Assembly (NCBI RefSeq): GCF_020883495.1
Contig: NZ_CP086612.1
Span: 124,001-188,000 of the forward strand
DNA: 64,000 nt
Source: Shinella zoogloeoides
GTDB taxonomy: Bacteria; Pseudomonadota; Alphaproteobacteria; Rhizobiales; Rhizobiaceae
Reading direction: 5' to 3'
Program-made: the position numbers and the translations under genes
Notes under the pieces: model-generated
Told to the model about the DNA's origin: nothing
Database searches by the model: none
What the model saw: the letters and a program-made list of their open reading frames with translations, nothing else
Shown: positions 39,961 through 50,956 of the stretch, piece after piece
How the letters are laid out: every line of letters starts with the position of its first letter
Position numbering within the stretch: position 1 is the first letter of the stretch

Positions 39961-40148
39961 TCGTCACGACGATTTGAATCGCAAGATGATGTGGTTTCAA
40001 AGGTCGGGCGCTTCGGCTGGGCCAGCGCCGGGAAACCTCTCGTGACACCGTGAACGTCCCTGGGCGAAGACCCGGCGGTCGGCCGCGCACGCGGCCGGTT
40101 CCGCATGCGCGTGCCTTCGCCCTGCTTGAACCCAAAGAAGGTGTGCCG

Positions 40149-42194
40149 ATGCCCGTGCTGTCCGTTTCTCCTCCCGATACGTCCTCGCAAGCCGCCCTGC
40201 CGGAAACGGTCGTCAAGCGCGGCGGCGCGGCGGCCGCCTTCGATGCCGGCAAGATCCGCTCCGCGCTCGCGCGGGCGGGGCAGGCGACCGGCGAATTCGG
40301 CGGCGAGGAAGCCGGCCGGCTTACGGGCGAGGCGGTCAAGGTCATCGCCCATCGCTTCTGCGGGAAGGCGCCGCATATCGAGGAGATACAGGATATCGTC
40401 GAGCAGGTGCTGATCGCGGCCGACCGCGCCGTCACCGCGCGCGCCTATATCGTCTATCGCGAGAAGCGCGGGCAGGCGCGGGCCGACCGCAAGACGGTGG
40501 TCGACGTCGCCGCCTCCATCAACGAATATCTCGACCGGAGCGACTGGCGCGTCAACGCCAACGCCAATCAGGGCTATTCGCTCGGCGGGCTGATCCTCAA
40601 CCTGTCCGGCAAGGTCGTCGCCAATTACTGGCTGTCGCATGTCTATCCGCCGGAAGTCGGCGAGGCGCACCGCGCGGGGGATATCCATATCCACGACCTC
40701 GACATGCTGGCGGGTTACTGCGCCGGCTGGTCGCTGCGCATGCTGCTGGCGGAGGGGCTGAACGGCGTGCCCGGCAAGGTGGAGGCCGGGCCGCCGAAGC
40801 ACCTGTCGAGCGCCGTCGGCCAGATCGTCAATTTCCTCGGCACATTGCAGAACGAATGGGCCGGCGCGCAGGCCTTCAGCTCCTTCGACACCTATATGGC
40901 GCCGTTCATCCGCAAGGATCGGCTTACCTATGGCGAGGTGCTGCAATCCATGCAGGAGCTGATCTACAACCTCAACATCCCCTCGCGCTGGGGCACGCAA
41001 ACGCCCTTCACCAACCTCACCTTCGACTGGACCTGCCCGGAGGATCTTCGCGAAGAGGTTCCGGTCATCGCCGACGAGGCGATGGACTTCACCTATGGCG
41101 ATCTCCAGCCCGAAATGGACATGATCAACCGCGCCTATATGGAGGTCATGACGAAGGGCGACGCCATGGGGCGCGTCTTCACCTTCCCGATCCCGACCTA
41201 CAACATCGCCCCGGACTTTCCGTGGGACAGCGAGAATGCCGAGCGCCTCTTCGAGATGACGGCGAAATACGGCCTGCCCTATTTCCAGAACTTCATCAAT
41301 TCCGAGCTGAAGCCGAACATGATCCGCTCGATGTGCTGCCGGTTGCAGCTCGACCTCACGGAACTGCTCAAGCGCGGCAACGGCCTGTTCGGCAGCGCCG
41401 AGCAGACCGGCTCGATCGGCGTCGTCACCGTCAATTGCGCCCGGCTCGGTTATCTCCATCGCGGCGACGAGGCCGGCCTTTTCCGCCGCCTCGACGCGCT
41501 GCTGGAGATCGGCCGCGACAGCCTGGAGATCAAGCGCAAGGTGGTGCAGCGCTACATGGACGACGGGCTGTTTCCCTATAGCAAGCGCTATCTCGGCACG
41601 CTCGGCAATCATTTCGCCACGCTCGGCGTCAACGGCGTCAACGAGATGATCCGCAACTTCACCGCCGATTGCGAGAACATCACGACGCCCTGGGGCCATG
41701 CCTTCGCGGTGCGCCTGCTCGATCATGTGCGCCTGCGCATCCGGGAGTTCCAGGAGGCGACCGGCAACCTCTTCAATCTGGAGGCGACGCCGGCGGAAGG
41801 CACGACCTATCGCTTCGCCAAGGAGGATCGCAAGCGCTATCCCGCCATATTGCAGGCCGGCACCGACGAGAACCCCTATTACACCAATTCCAGCCAGCTT
41901 CCGGTCGGCTTCACCGACGATCCGTTCGAGGCGCTGGAGCGGCAGGACGACTTGCAGCGCAAATATACCGGCGGCACGGTGCTGCATCTCTATATGGGCT
42001 CGCGCCTGTCCTCGGGCGCGGCCTGCAAGAAGCTCGTGCAGCGCGCGCTGACCCGGTTCCACCTGCCCTATATCACCGTCACGCCGACATTCTCGATCTG
42101 CCCGACACACGGCTATCTCGAAGGCGAACACGCCTTCTGCCCGAAATGCGATGCCGAACGGCTCGCAGCCAAGCGGCGCGCCGCCGCGAACTGA
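40149..42194 (+). CDS. nrdD: Anaerobic ribonucleoside-triphosphate reductase, class III, lacking the glycyl-radical segment
   Basis: 681 residues. An ATP-cone (about 20-110) opens with VVKRGGAAAAFDAGKIRSAL; the catalytic ten-stranded barrel includes DIHIHDLDMLAGYCAGWSL, NIPSRWGTQTPFTNL and SMCCRLQLDL. Near the C terminus CPTHGYLEGEHAFCPKC supplies three Cys of the zinc site. The protein then stops after DAERLAAKRRAAAN without the RVxGY glycyl-radical loop that ends ordinary NrdD. That loop is encoded by the next small gene, 17 nt downstream. It reduces ribonucleotides without oxygen using a radical installed by NrdG. ATG at 40149 is preferred; an upstream GTG frame has no family similarity. 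Confidence 0.92.
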   Translation: MPVLSVSPPDTSSQAALPETVVKRGGAAAAFDAGKIRSALARAGQATGEFGGEEAGRLTGEAVKVIAHRFCGKAPHIEEIQDIVEQVLIAADRAVTARAYIVYREKRGQARADRKTVVDVAASINEYLDRSDWRVNANANQGYSLGGLILNLSGKVVANYWLSHVYPPEVGEAHRAGDIHIHDLDMLAGYCAGWSLRMLLAEGLNGVPGKVEAGPPKHLSSAVGQIVNFLGTLQNEWAGAQAFSSFDTYMAPFIRKDRLTYGEVLQSMQELIYNLNIPSRWGTQTPFTNLTFDWTCPEDLREEVPVIADEAMDFTYGDLQPEMDMINRAYMEVMTKGDAMGRVFTFPIPTYNIAPDFPWDSENAERLFEMTAKYGLPYFQNFINSELKPNMIRSMCCRLQLDLTELLKRGNGLFGSAEQTGSIGVVTVNCARLGYLHRGDEAGLFRRLDALLEIGRDSLEIKRKVVQRYMDDGLFPYSKRYLGTLGNHFATLGVNGVNEMIRNFTADCENITTPWGHAFAVRLLDHVRLRIREFQEATGNLFNLEATPAEGTTYRFAKEDRKRYPAILQAGTDENPYYTNSSQLPVGFTDDPFEALERQDDLQRKYTGGTVLHLYMGSRLSSGAACKKLVQRALTRFHLPYITVTPTFSICPTHGYLEGEHAFCPKCDAERLAAKRRAAAN

Positions 42195-42211
42195 ACCGAG
42201 AGGAAACGACC

Positions 42212-42391
42212 ATGTCAGACCGCATCGAAACCGAGATCGAAATCGCGCTCAGCGACGACGAGCGCCAGCCCTGCGAGGTCTGGACCCGCGTGATGGGCTA
42301 TCATCGCCCGGTCTCCTCCTTCAACCTCGGCAAGAAGGGCGAGCACAGGGAGCGCCGGTTCTTCCGTGAAGCGCGTGCCGCGCTCCGCTGA
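42212..42391 (+). CDS. Separate glycyl-radical segment of class III ribonucleotide reductase
   Basis: 59 residues, MSDRIETEIEIALS... then CEVWTRVMGYHRPVSSFN and GKKGEHRERRFF. The CEVxxRVxGYxRPV...GKK pattern is the C-terminal radical loop of NrdD; Gly29 is the expected radical glycine and Cys21 may supply the missing zinc ligand. The gene has its own ATG and ribosome site AGAGGAAACGACC and lies in a different frame from nrdD. The acidic N-terminal 20 residues are not part of a normal NrdD. The NrdG gene begins 26 nt before its end. It would dock on NrdD in trans, comparable to YfiD/GrcA replacing the damaged end of pyruvate formate-lyase. Its frame is open upstream, so a frameshifted fusion cannot be excluded. 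Confidence 0.85.
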   Translation: MSDRIETEIEIALSDDERQPCEVWTRVMGYHRPVSSFNLGKKGEHRERRFFREARAALR

Positions 42392-43001
42392 GCTGAGGGT
42401 CGGCGGGCTTTCCCGGCTGTCCACCTGCGACTGGCCGGGCGAGCTCGTGGCGACCGTCTTCTGCCAGGGCTGCCCCTGGGCCTGCGGCTATTGCCACAAC
42501 CCGCATCTCATTCCGCCGAATGCCGGGACGGAGATCGAGTGGCCGGAGGTCCTGTCGTTCCTGGAGAGCCGCCGCGGCCTGCTCGACGGCGTGGTGTTTT
42601 CCGGCGGCGAGCCGACCTTGCAGGCGGCTTTGCCGGAGGCGATGCGCGCCGCGCGCGCGCTCGGCTTGCGCATCGGCCTGCACACGGCCGGTCCCTATCC
42701 GGGCCGGCTTGCCGAGGTGCTGCCGCTGATCGACTGGATCGGCTTCGACGTCAAGGCGGCCTTCGCCGAATACGAGGCGATCACCGCCGTCGCCGGCAGC
42801 GGTGGCAAGGCGCGCGAAAGCCTGCGGCTGGTGCTGGCAAGCGGCGTTTCGGCCGATATCCGCACCACCGTGCATGACGCGCTGCTCGACCGCGCCGCGC
42901 TCGCCCGCCTTGCGGACGACCTCGACGCGCTGGGCGTGAGCGGGCACCGGCTGCAGGCCTTTCGCGCGGCCGGCTGCACCAATGCGGCATTGCTGGGGTA
43001 G
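42366..43001 (+). CDS. nrdG: Anaerobic ribonucleotide reductase activating protein (radical SAM)
   Basis: 211 residues. CQGCPWACGYCHNP holds the radical-SAM CxxxCxxC cluster motif, and VVFSGGEPTLQ the SAM-binding GGE motif. It generates the glycyl radical on the NrdD system using SAM and a 4Fe-4S cluster. GTG at 42366 is the start, inside the 59-residue glycyl-radical gene; the conserved GGLSRLSTCDWPG begins soon after, so the start cannot be far downstream. Translational coupling to the radical segment it activates is notable. Confidence 0.92.
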   Translation: MKRVPRSAELRVGGLSRLSTCDWPGELVATVFCQGCPWACGYCHNPHLIPPNAGTEIEWPEVLSFLESRRGLLDGVVFSGGEPTLQAALPEAMRAARALGLRIGLHTAGPYPGRLAEVLPLIDWIGFDVKAAFAEYEAITAVAGSGGKARESLRLVLASGVSADIRTTVHDALLDRAALARLADDLDALGVSGHRLQAFRAAGCTNAALLG

Positions 43002-43031
43002 GGGAATAGTTGGCCCTGCTGCGGGCCACAG

Positions 43032-43063
43032 AAAAAACCCTCCCCCGGAAAGCCGGGGGAGGG
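43032..43063 (-). terminator. Rho-independent terminator of katG
   Basis: CCCTCCCCCGG (43038-43048) and CCGGGGGAGGG (43053-43063) form an 11-bp stem with a 4-nt loop. On the minus strand it is followed by six T residues (43037-43032), 16 nt after the katG stop. It can also serve nrdG on the plus strand less efficiently. Confidence 0.9.
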
Positions 43064-43079
43064 TCGTATCTACCCGCCG

Positions 43080-46344
<3,265 letters not shown>

Positions 46345-46395
46345 GCCGCCGGACGGAACCACCAGTATCATCGCTATGAAGCGGAACGGCCGCCC

Positions 46396-46540
46396 CATCT
46401 CCCTTCTCCCCGTCGGGGAGAAGGTGCCGGCAGGCGGATGAGGGGGATGCCGGAGGCAGAAAAAGCAAGGATTGCGGGTGCGTCAGCCCCCTCATCCGAC
46501 CCTTCGGGCCACCTTCTCCCCGCTGGGGAGAAGGGAAGGA
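46396..46540. repeat. RIME-like rhizobial intergenic repeat element
   Basis: Two palindromic units, CTTCTCCCCGTCGGGGAGAAGG (about 46403-46423) and a close copy with GCTGGGG (about 46513-46535), flank a centre bounded by GGATGAGGGG and CCCCCTCATCC, so the whole ~145 bp is a large inverted repeat. This matches the Rhizobium intergenic mosaic elements scattered in rhizobial genomes. Only one copy is present in the window. It fills the gap between the oxyR and phosphatase genes, which converge, and may also terminate transcription. Confidence 0.75.
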
Positions 46541-46553
46541 GGCAGCGCTGGAT

Positions 46554-47138
46554 TCAATCGAGAACGGCCATGTCCAGCTCGGCCTGCCGGCCGAGGGCGC
46601 TCATCCATTCGGTATATTGCGGGCGGCTCCTGATCTGGCGGCCGTAATGGCGGCCGAGCGCGGCGGTCAGTTCGCCCTTGCGGCCGAGTTGCTCATCGGC
46701 AAAGCCGATCATCTGCGAATTCGGCCAGGCCTGCGGGCGGATGGCGACGAGGCGGGTGAAGAGGGCTTCGGCCGCTTCGCCGGGGTTGGCCTGCGCCATC
46801 AGCGTCAGCATGGCGGCCGTCGAGCGGGAAATGCCCATGTGGCAATGGACCAGCAGATGGCCCGGCCCGAAAGCCTCCTGCCGCGCGCGCAAATCCGTGC
46901 CGAAATTCAGGATCGCCTCGACATGATCCGGCCGGGGCATCACCCGGTTCGGCGCGTCAGTGATGATGTCGTGGAAGCGCAGCGTCGTACGGTGGTGCGC
47001 GCCATAAGCGGCGAAGGCTTCCAGCTCGGGAAGCTCGGGATCGAGCAGGGACAGGACATGGGTGACCTTCCGCTCGCGCTGCGCCGGCAGCTCCTCGATC
47101 CCGCAAATCGTCAGTTCCGGCGTAAAAATCACATCCAT
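46554..47138 (-). CDS. Protein-tyrosine-phosphatase-like protein
   Basis: 194 residues. VHCHMGISRSTAAM is the P-loop HCxxGxxRS of the cysteine phosphatase superfamily, and the DIITDAPNRVMPRP segment before it would hold a general acid. The opening DVIFTPELTICGIEELPAQ resembles rhizobial tyrosine-phosphatase-like proteins of this size. It lacks signal and membrane segments. ATG at 47138 is chosen because family similarity begins there; an upstream in-frame start adds five residues. Substrate unknown. A 16-bp perfect palindrome (47184-47199) lies 46 bp upstream. Confidence 0.75.
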   Translation of the reverse strand: MDVIFTPELTICGIEELPAQRERKVTHVLSLLDPELPELEAFAAYGAHHRTTLRFHDIITDAPNRVMPRPDHVEAILNFGTDLRARQEAFGPGHLLVHCHMGISRSTAAMLTLMAQANPGEAAEALFTRLVAIRPQAWPNSQMIGFADEQLGRKGELTAALGRHYGRQIRSRPQYTEWMSALGRQAELDMAVLD

Positions 47139-47183
47139 GGTCAGTCCTTCCAAATCGGTCCGGTCTCGGCGGGGAGTGGGGTA

Positions 47184-47199
47184 CGCTTGCGCGCAAGCG
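47184..47199. promoter_or_regulatory. 16-bp perfect palindrome upstream of phosphatase gene
   Basis: CGCTTGCGCGCAAGCG is a perfect palindrome in the 312-bp gap between the divergent phosphatase and amiC-like genes. It sits 46 bp from the phosphatase start and could be an operator. No family can be assigned. Confidence 0.3.
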
Positions 47200-47296
47200 C
47201 GGCGAAAGCGTGTCGGGAATCATTTCGCCGCACGATAGGCCGAGGGCCGCGGATACGGAAGATGGCCCTGCCTTGGAATTCGGCGCGGCGCGGTTC

Positions 47297-47326
47297 TTGA
47301 CAAACCTGTGACGGGCGTATTTCAAT
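47297..47326 (+). promoter_or_regulatory. Promoter of the amide operon
   Basis: A consensus -35 TTGACA (47297-47302), an 18-base spacer and TTCAAT (47321-47326) point toward amiC. Transcription would begin near 47333 and produce a leader of about 118 nt containing the hairpins and terminator described next. Confidence 0.5.
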
Positions 47327-47336
47327 CGCCTTAATT

Positions 47337-47397
47337 GCGGACCTTGCCGGTCCGCCGTTTCTCACATGACCTCGTTTGTCGAAGGGCAATAGCGCCC
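47337..47397 (+). promoter_or_regulatory. Candidate ANTAR-responsive leader hairpins
   Basis: The first hairpin pairs GCGGAC (47337-47342) with GTCCGC (47350-47355). The second pairs GGGC (47384-47387) with GCCC (47394-47397) around the six-base loop AATAGC. Its 3' arm is the start of the terminator stem, so the two structures exclude each other. ANTAR antiterminators such as AmiR and NasR bind two short hairpins with six-base loops and by this prevent terminator formation. The first base of the loop fits that pattern; the expected G at loop position 4 is A here, and the first hairpin loop is not clearly six bases. Confidence 0.45.
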
Positions 47398-47442
47398 ACA
47401 GCGACCCGGCTTCCGGGACCGTCGCTGTGGGCTTTCTGTTTT
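47394..47442 (+). terminator. Leader terminator just upstream of amiC
   Basis: GCCCACAGCGAC (47394-47405) pairs perfectly with GTCGCTGTGGGC (47421-47432), with an inner CCGG/CCGG stem, and is followed by TTTCTGTTTT (47433-47442). It stands only 9 nt before the amiC start codon. A terminator in this place must be read through for the operon to be expressed, which suits control by the ANTAR protein encoded second in the operon. Confidence 0.85.
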
Positions 47443-47450
47443 GGTGGCTG

Positions 47451-48587
47451 ATGCAAGACAGCGTGAAGATCGGCATCCTTTACTCGACCACCGGCCCCTA
47501 TGGGGCGATGGGGCGGGATGCGCATGCGGGTGCCGAATTCGCCTTTCACGAATATCGCGCGCGCGGCGGCGCGCGCGTCGAGCCGGTCTTCTTCGATCCG
47601 CGCGCGGACCTTGCCGCCTATCTCGAAGGCGCGCGCGGCCTCATCCGCGACCATGGCTGCCGGCACATCGTCGGCACCATCACGTCCTCGGCGCGTAAGG
47701 AGGTCATCCCGCTCGTCGAGAAGCATGACGGCCTGCTCTGGTACATGTGCCCCTATGAGGGCTTCGAGGCGAACGAGAACGTCATCTATATCGGCGGCTG
47801 CCCCAACCAGCATCTGATCCCGCTGTTCGACTATCTCCTGCCGCGCCATGGCGTGCGGCCCTATCTCGTCGGCGCGAACTATGTCTGGGGCTGGGAGATG
47901 AACCGGCTGGCGCGCGAGCTGATCCACAATGCCGGCGGCACGGTGCTCGGCGAGCGCTATCTGCCGCTGGAGGAAACCGCCGTCGAGCGCATCGTCGCCG
48001 ATATCGAGGAGAAGCGGCCGAGCTTCGTGCTGAACAACCTCGTCGGCCCGTCGAGCTACGCCTTCCTCGCCGCTATGCGCGAACTCGGTGCGCGCGACCC
48101 CGCCTTCCTGCCGGAAAACTGCCCCGTCGCGAGCTGCGACCTGCAGGAATGCGAGCTGGGCGATATCGGCGCGGGCGCGGCCGTTGGCCAGCTTTGCGCC
48201 GCCTCCTATTTCGATACGCTGGATACGCCCGACAACCGGGCCTTCAAGGTGCGGCTTGACGCCTGGAGCGGGGGGACGCGCATCGTCTCCAGCCTCTTCG
48301 CCGCCGCCTATACCGCCGTCAGCCTGTGCATACAGGCCATCGAGGCGGCCGGTTCCGACGCGCCGGACAGCGTGCGCGCTGAGGTTCTCGCCCGTAACTG
48401 GCCTTCGCTCTTCGGCGACATGCGGGTGGATGCGGCGACCAACCATGCGGCGCTGCCCTTCCTGCTCGGCCGCATCAACGACCGGCGCGGCTTCGACGTC
48501 ATCGCAAGCGCCCCGGCGCTCGCCGCCGATCCCTACCTCACCGGCGCGCCGGCAAGGCCGGCCCCGCGCCTGAGGGTGGTGTCATGA
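47451..48587 (+). CDS. amiC: AmiC-like cytoplasmic amide sensor / substrate-binding protein
   Basis: 378 residues of the type 1 periplasmic-binding fold, starting VKIGILYSTTGPYGAMGRDAHAGAEF, with GTITSSARKEVIP, WYMCPYEGFE and VGANYVWGWEMNRLARE resembling AmiC of the Pseudomonas amidase operon. Like AmiC it has no signal peptide, so it is expected to stay in the cytoplasm and hold AmiR inactive until ligand binds. ATG at 47451 is just past the leader terminator; an earlier frame would start inside the terminator stem. It overlaps the AmiR-like gene by 4 nt. Confidence 0.82.
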   Translation: MQDSVKIGILYSTTGPYGAMGRDAHAGAEFAFHEYRARGGARVEPVFFDPRADLAAYLEGARGLIRDHGCRHIVGTITSSARKEVIPLVEKHDGLLWYMCPYEGFEANENVIYIGGCPNQHLIPLFDYLLPRHGVRPYLVGANYVWGWEMNRLARELIHNAGGTVLGERYLPLEETAVERIVADIEEKRPSFVLNNLVGPSSYAFLAAMRELGARDPAFLPENCPVASCDLQECELGDIGAGAAVGQLCAASYFDTLDTPDNRAFKVRLDAWSGGTRIVSSLFAAAYTAVSLCIQAIEAAGSDAPDSVRAEVLARNWPSLFGDMRVDAATNHAALPFLLGRINDRRGFDVIASAPALAADPYLTGAPARPAPRLRVVS

Positions 48588-49168
48588 CGACGCGGACCCC
48601 GAATTTCACCGGCTGGCGCGTCACCGTCCTCAGCGAGGAGGACGGCAATACGGATCGCCTGCGCCGCCAGCTCGGCCTGCTCGGCATGGCCGTGACGATC
48701 CAGTGGACGCCGCTTGCCGGCACGGACGTGCCCGATCTCGTGCTGATCGACGCCGACCGCGGCTGGGACGAGCTGCTGCCCTTCTCCGACGCCCTGCCAG
48801 CCTGCCCGGTGGTGGCGCTGCTCGGCTCGGAAGCGCCGGGCCGCATCTCCTTTGCGCTGCGCCACGGGGCAGGGGCGATCATACCCAAGCCCGTCGCCGC
48901 CTCGGCGGTCTATCCGGCGCTGGTGCTTGCCGTCTCCATTCATGCCGAGCGGGCGGAAGCGGCCCGCCGTATCGCCCATCTGGAAGAGCGGCTGAAGCTG
49001 CGCCCGCTGGTCTTCGCCGCCGTCGCCCGCCTCAAGGCCGAGCGGCATGTCGACGACGAGCGCGCCTATGCCATTCTCCGCGACTGCGCCATGCGCCGCC
49101 GCATGTCCATCGAACAGCTTGCCGCCGTCTTCCTCGGCGGCTCCGAAACCCTGCGCGAGGTCGGTTGA
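48584..49168 (+). CDS. amiR: ANTAR-domain transcription antiterminator, AmiR/NasT-like
   Basis: 194 residues. The N-terminal ~125 residues form a response-regulator-like domain (DLVLIDADRGWDE) in which the phospho-acceptor pattern looks degenerate, as in AmiR. A coiled linker (RAEAARRIAHLEERLKL) precedes the ANTAR helix bundle at the C terminus: AAVARLKAERHVDDERAYAILRDCAMRR and MSIEQLAAVFL. ANTAR proteins bind paired RNA hairpins and allow read-through of terminators. The matching terminator and hairpins lie upstream of amiC. The stop overlaps the next ATG (TGATG). Confidence 0.88.
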   Translation: MTTRTPNFTGWRVTVLSEEDGNTDRLRRQLGLLGMAVTIQWTPLAGTDVPDLVLIDADRGWDELLPFSDALPACPVVALLGSEAPGRISFALRHGAGAIIPKPVAASAVYPALVLAVSIHAERAEAARRIAHLEERLKLRPLVFAAVARLKAERHVDDERAYAILRDCAMRRRMSIEQLAAVFLGGSETLREVG

Positions 49169-50016
49169 TGCGGGTACTGAAGGAACTTTGCCGCCAGCCC
49201 GCCGCGGTTTTCGGTCTCGTCATCGTGCTTGCCGTGGTGGTCGCGGCCATCGCCGCGCCGTGGCTCGCGCCCTTTGCGCCCGATAACCAGATGTTCGACG
49301 GCCTGACGCTGGAAGGCGCGCCGATGCCGCCGGGCGAGCAGTTCCTGCTCGGCACGGATACGCTCGGCCGCGATCTTCTCTCCCGCCTGCTCTACGGCGC
49401 GCGCACCTCGCTGATCATCGGCCTCGTCGCCAACGGCATCGCCGTCACCATCGGCCTCTTCGTCGGCGTCACGGCCGGCTATATGCGCGGCTGGGTCGGC
49501 GGCGGCCTGATGCGTTTCACGGACCTGATGATGGCCTTTCCGGCGCTGCTGCTCGCCATCGTGCTTGCCGCCATCCTCAAGCCGAGCCTGTGGATCGTCG
49601 CCATGGTCATCGCGCTGGTCAACTGGGTGCAGGTGGCGCGCATCGTCTATACCGAGACGCGCGGGCTGGTGGAGCGCGACTTCATCATGGCGCAGCGCGC
49701 GCTCGGGGCGGGCAATGCCCGCATCGTCTTCCTGCATGTGCTGCCGCATCTCGTGCCGACGGCCATCGTCTGGGGCACGCTCGGCATCGCGACGACCGTG
49801 CTGCTGGAGGCGACGCTCTCCTTCCTCGGCATCGGCGTGCAGCCGCCGGAACCCTCCTGGGGCAACATCATCTTCGAGAGCCAGAGCTATTTCCAGGCCG
49901 CCCCCTGGCTCGTCTTCATCCCCGGCGCGGTGATCCTCCTGACGGCGCTCGCCTTCAACCTCGTGGGCGATGCGCTGCGCGACATCCTCGACCCGACCCA
50001 GCGGGGCCGCGGCTGA
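49168..50016 (+). CDS. Opp/Dpp-type ABC transporter permease (DppC-like)
   Basis: 282 residues with about six membrane helices. GTDTLGRDLLSRLLYGAR is the conserved DppC/OppC segment, and the EAA loop reads AQRALGAGNARIVFLHVLPHLVPT. Forms the channel with the next gene. Both junctions are TGATG overlaps, indicating coupling with amiR and the DppB-like gene. The order DppC before DppB is the reverse of the usual order. Confidence 0.88.
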   Translation: MRVLKELCRQPAAVFGLVIVLAVVVAAIAAPWLAPFAPDNQMFDGLTLEGAPMPPGEQFLLGTDTLGRDLLSRLLYGARTSLIIGLVANGIAVTIGLFVGVTAGYMRGWVGGGLMRFTDLMMAFPALLLAIVLAAILKPSLWIVAMVIALVNWVQVARIVYTETRGLVERDFIMAQRALGAGNARIVFLHVLPHLVPTAIVWGTLGIATTVLLEATLSFLGIGVQPPEPSWGNIIFESQSYFQAAPWLVFIPGAVILLTALAFNLVGDALRDILDPTQRGRG

Positions 50017-50936
50017 TGGCACGTCTTCTTGCAAAGCGCCTCGTCCAGTCGTGCCTGATCCTCATCGGCGTCGCGGCCATCACCTTCGTTCTGCTCTACG
50101 CGCTGCCGGCCGATCCGGCGCGCATGCTCGCCGGCCGCAGCGCGACCGCCCAGACGGTGGAGAACATCCGCCGCGAACTCGGCCTCGACCAGCCGCTTCT
50201 CACCCAGTTCCTGCATTATCTCGGCAATCTCCTGCAGGGCGATCTCGGCCGCTCCTATGCGCAGAAGACCGAAGTCATCACGCTGATCGCCGCCCGCCTG
50301 CCGGCGACGCTGACGCTGATGGCGGCGGGCATCACCGTGGAAGTGCTGCTGGGCCTCACCTTCGGCATCATCGCCGCGCTGAACCGCGGCGGGGCCATCG
50401 ACCGCTTCGTCATGGCCTCGGCCTTCGTCGGTGTCTCCGCGCCGCAATTCGTCGTCGCGCTGCTGCTGCTCTATGTCTTTGCCGCCACGCTCGGCTGGTT
50501 CCCCATGAGCGGCTACGGCACCCTGGCCCATGTGGTGCTGCCGGCCATGACGCTCGGCATCCTCGGCGCGGGCTGGTACGCCCGCATGGCGCGCTCGGCG
50601 ATGATCGACGTGCTCAACCAGGATTTCATCCGCACCGCGCGCGCCAAGGGGCTTTCCGGCCGCCGCGTCGTGCTGCGCCACGCACTGCCCAACGCCATCC
50701 TGCCGGTCGTCGCGATGATCGGCATCGATATCGGCCAGTTCATGGGCGGGGTCGTGGTGGTCGAGGCGGTCTATGGCTGGCCGGGCATCGGCCAGCTTGC
50801 CTGGCAGGCGATCCAGCAGGTCGACATTCCCATCATCATGGGCGTCACGCTCACCTCCGCCTTCGCCATCATCGTCGGCAATCTCATCGCCGATCTCATC
50901 GCGCCGATGATCGATCCGCGCATCCGTTCGCATTGA
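50016..50936 (+). CDS. Opp/Dpp-type ABC transporter permease (DppB-like)
   Basis: 306 residues with about six helices. The N terminus LLAKRLVQSCLILIGVAAITF and LGLDQPLLTQFLHYLGNLLQGDLGRSY are hallmarks of DppB/OppB subunits; the EAA loop is RTARAKGLSGRRVVLRHALPNAILP. It partners the upstream DppC-like permease. A 20-nt gap with AAAAGGGGAACC leads to the binding-protein gene. Confidence 0.88.
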   Translation: MARLLAKRLVQSCLILIGVAAITFVLLYALPADPARMLAGRSATAQTVENIRRELGLDQPLLTQFLHYLGNLLQGDLGRSYAQKTEVITLIAARLPATLTLMAAGITVEVLLGLTFGIIAALNRGGAIDRFVMASAFVGVSAPQFVVALLLLYVFAATLGWFPMSGYGTLAHVVLPAMTLGILGAGWYARMARSAMIDVLNQDFIRTARAKGLSGRRVVLRHALPNAILPVVAMIGIDIGQFMGGVVVVEAVYGWPGIGQLAWQAIQQVDIPIIMGVTLTSAFAIIVGNLIADLIAPMIDPRIRSH

Positions 50937-50956
50937 AACCAAAAGGGGAACCGAGA

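Noticed and set aside
42140..42220. Simple sequencing frameshift separating nrdD from its radical loop
   Set aside because: The small gene has its own ATG, a good ribosome site and a 20-residue N-terminal extension absent from fused enzymes. Not fully excluded, because its frame is open upstream.
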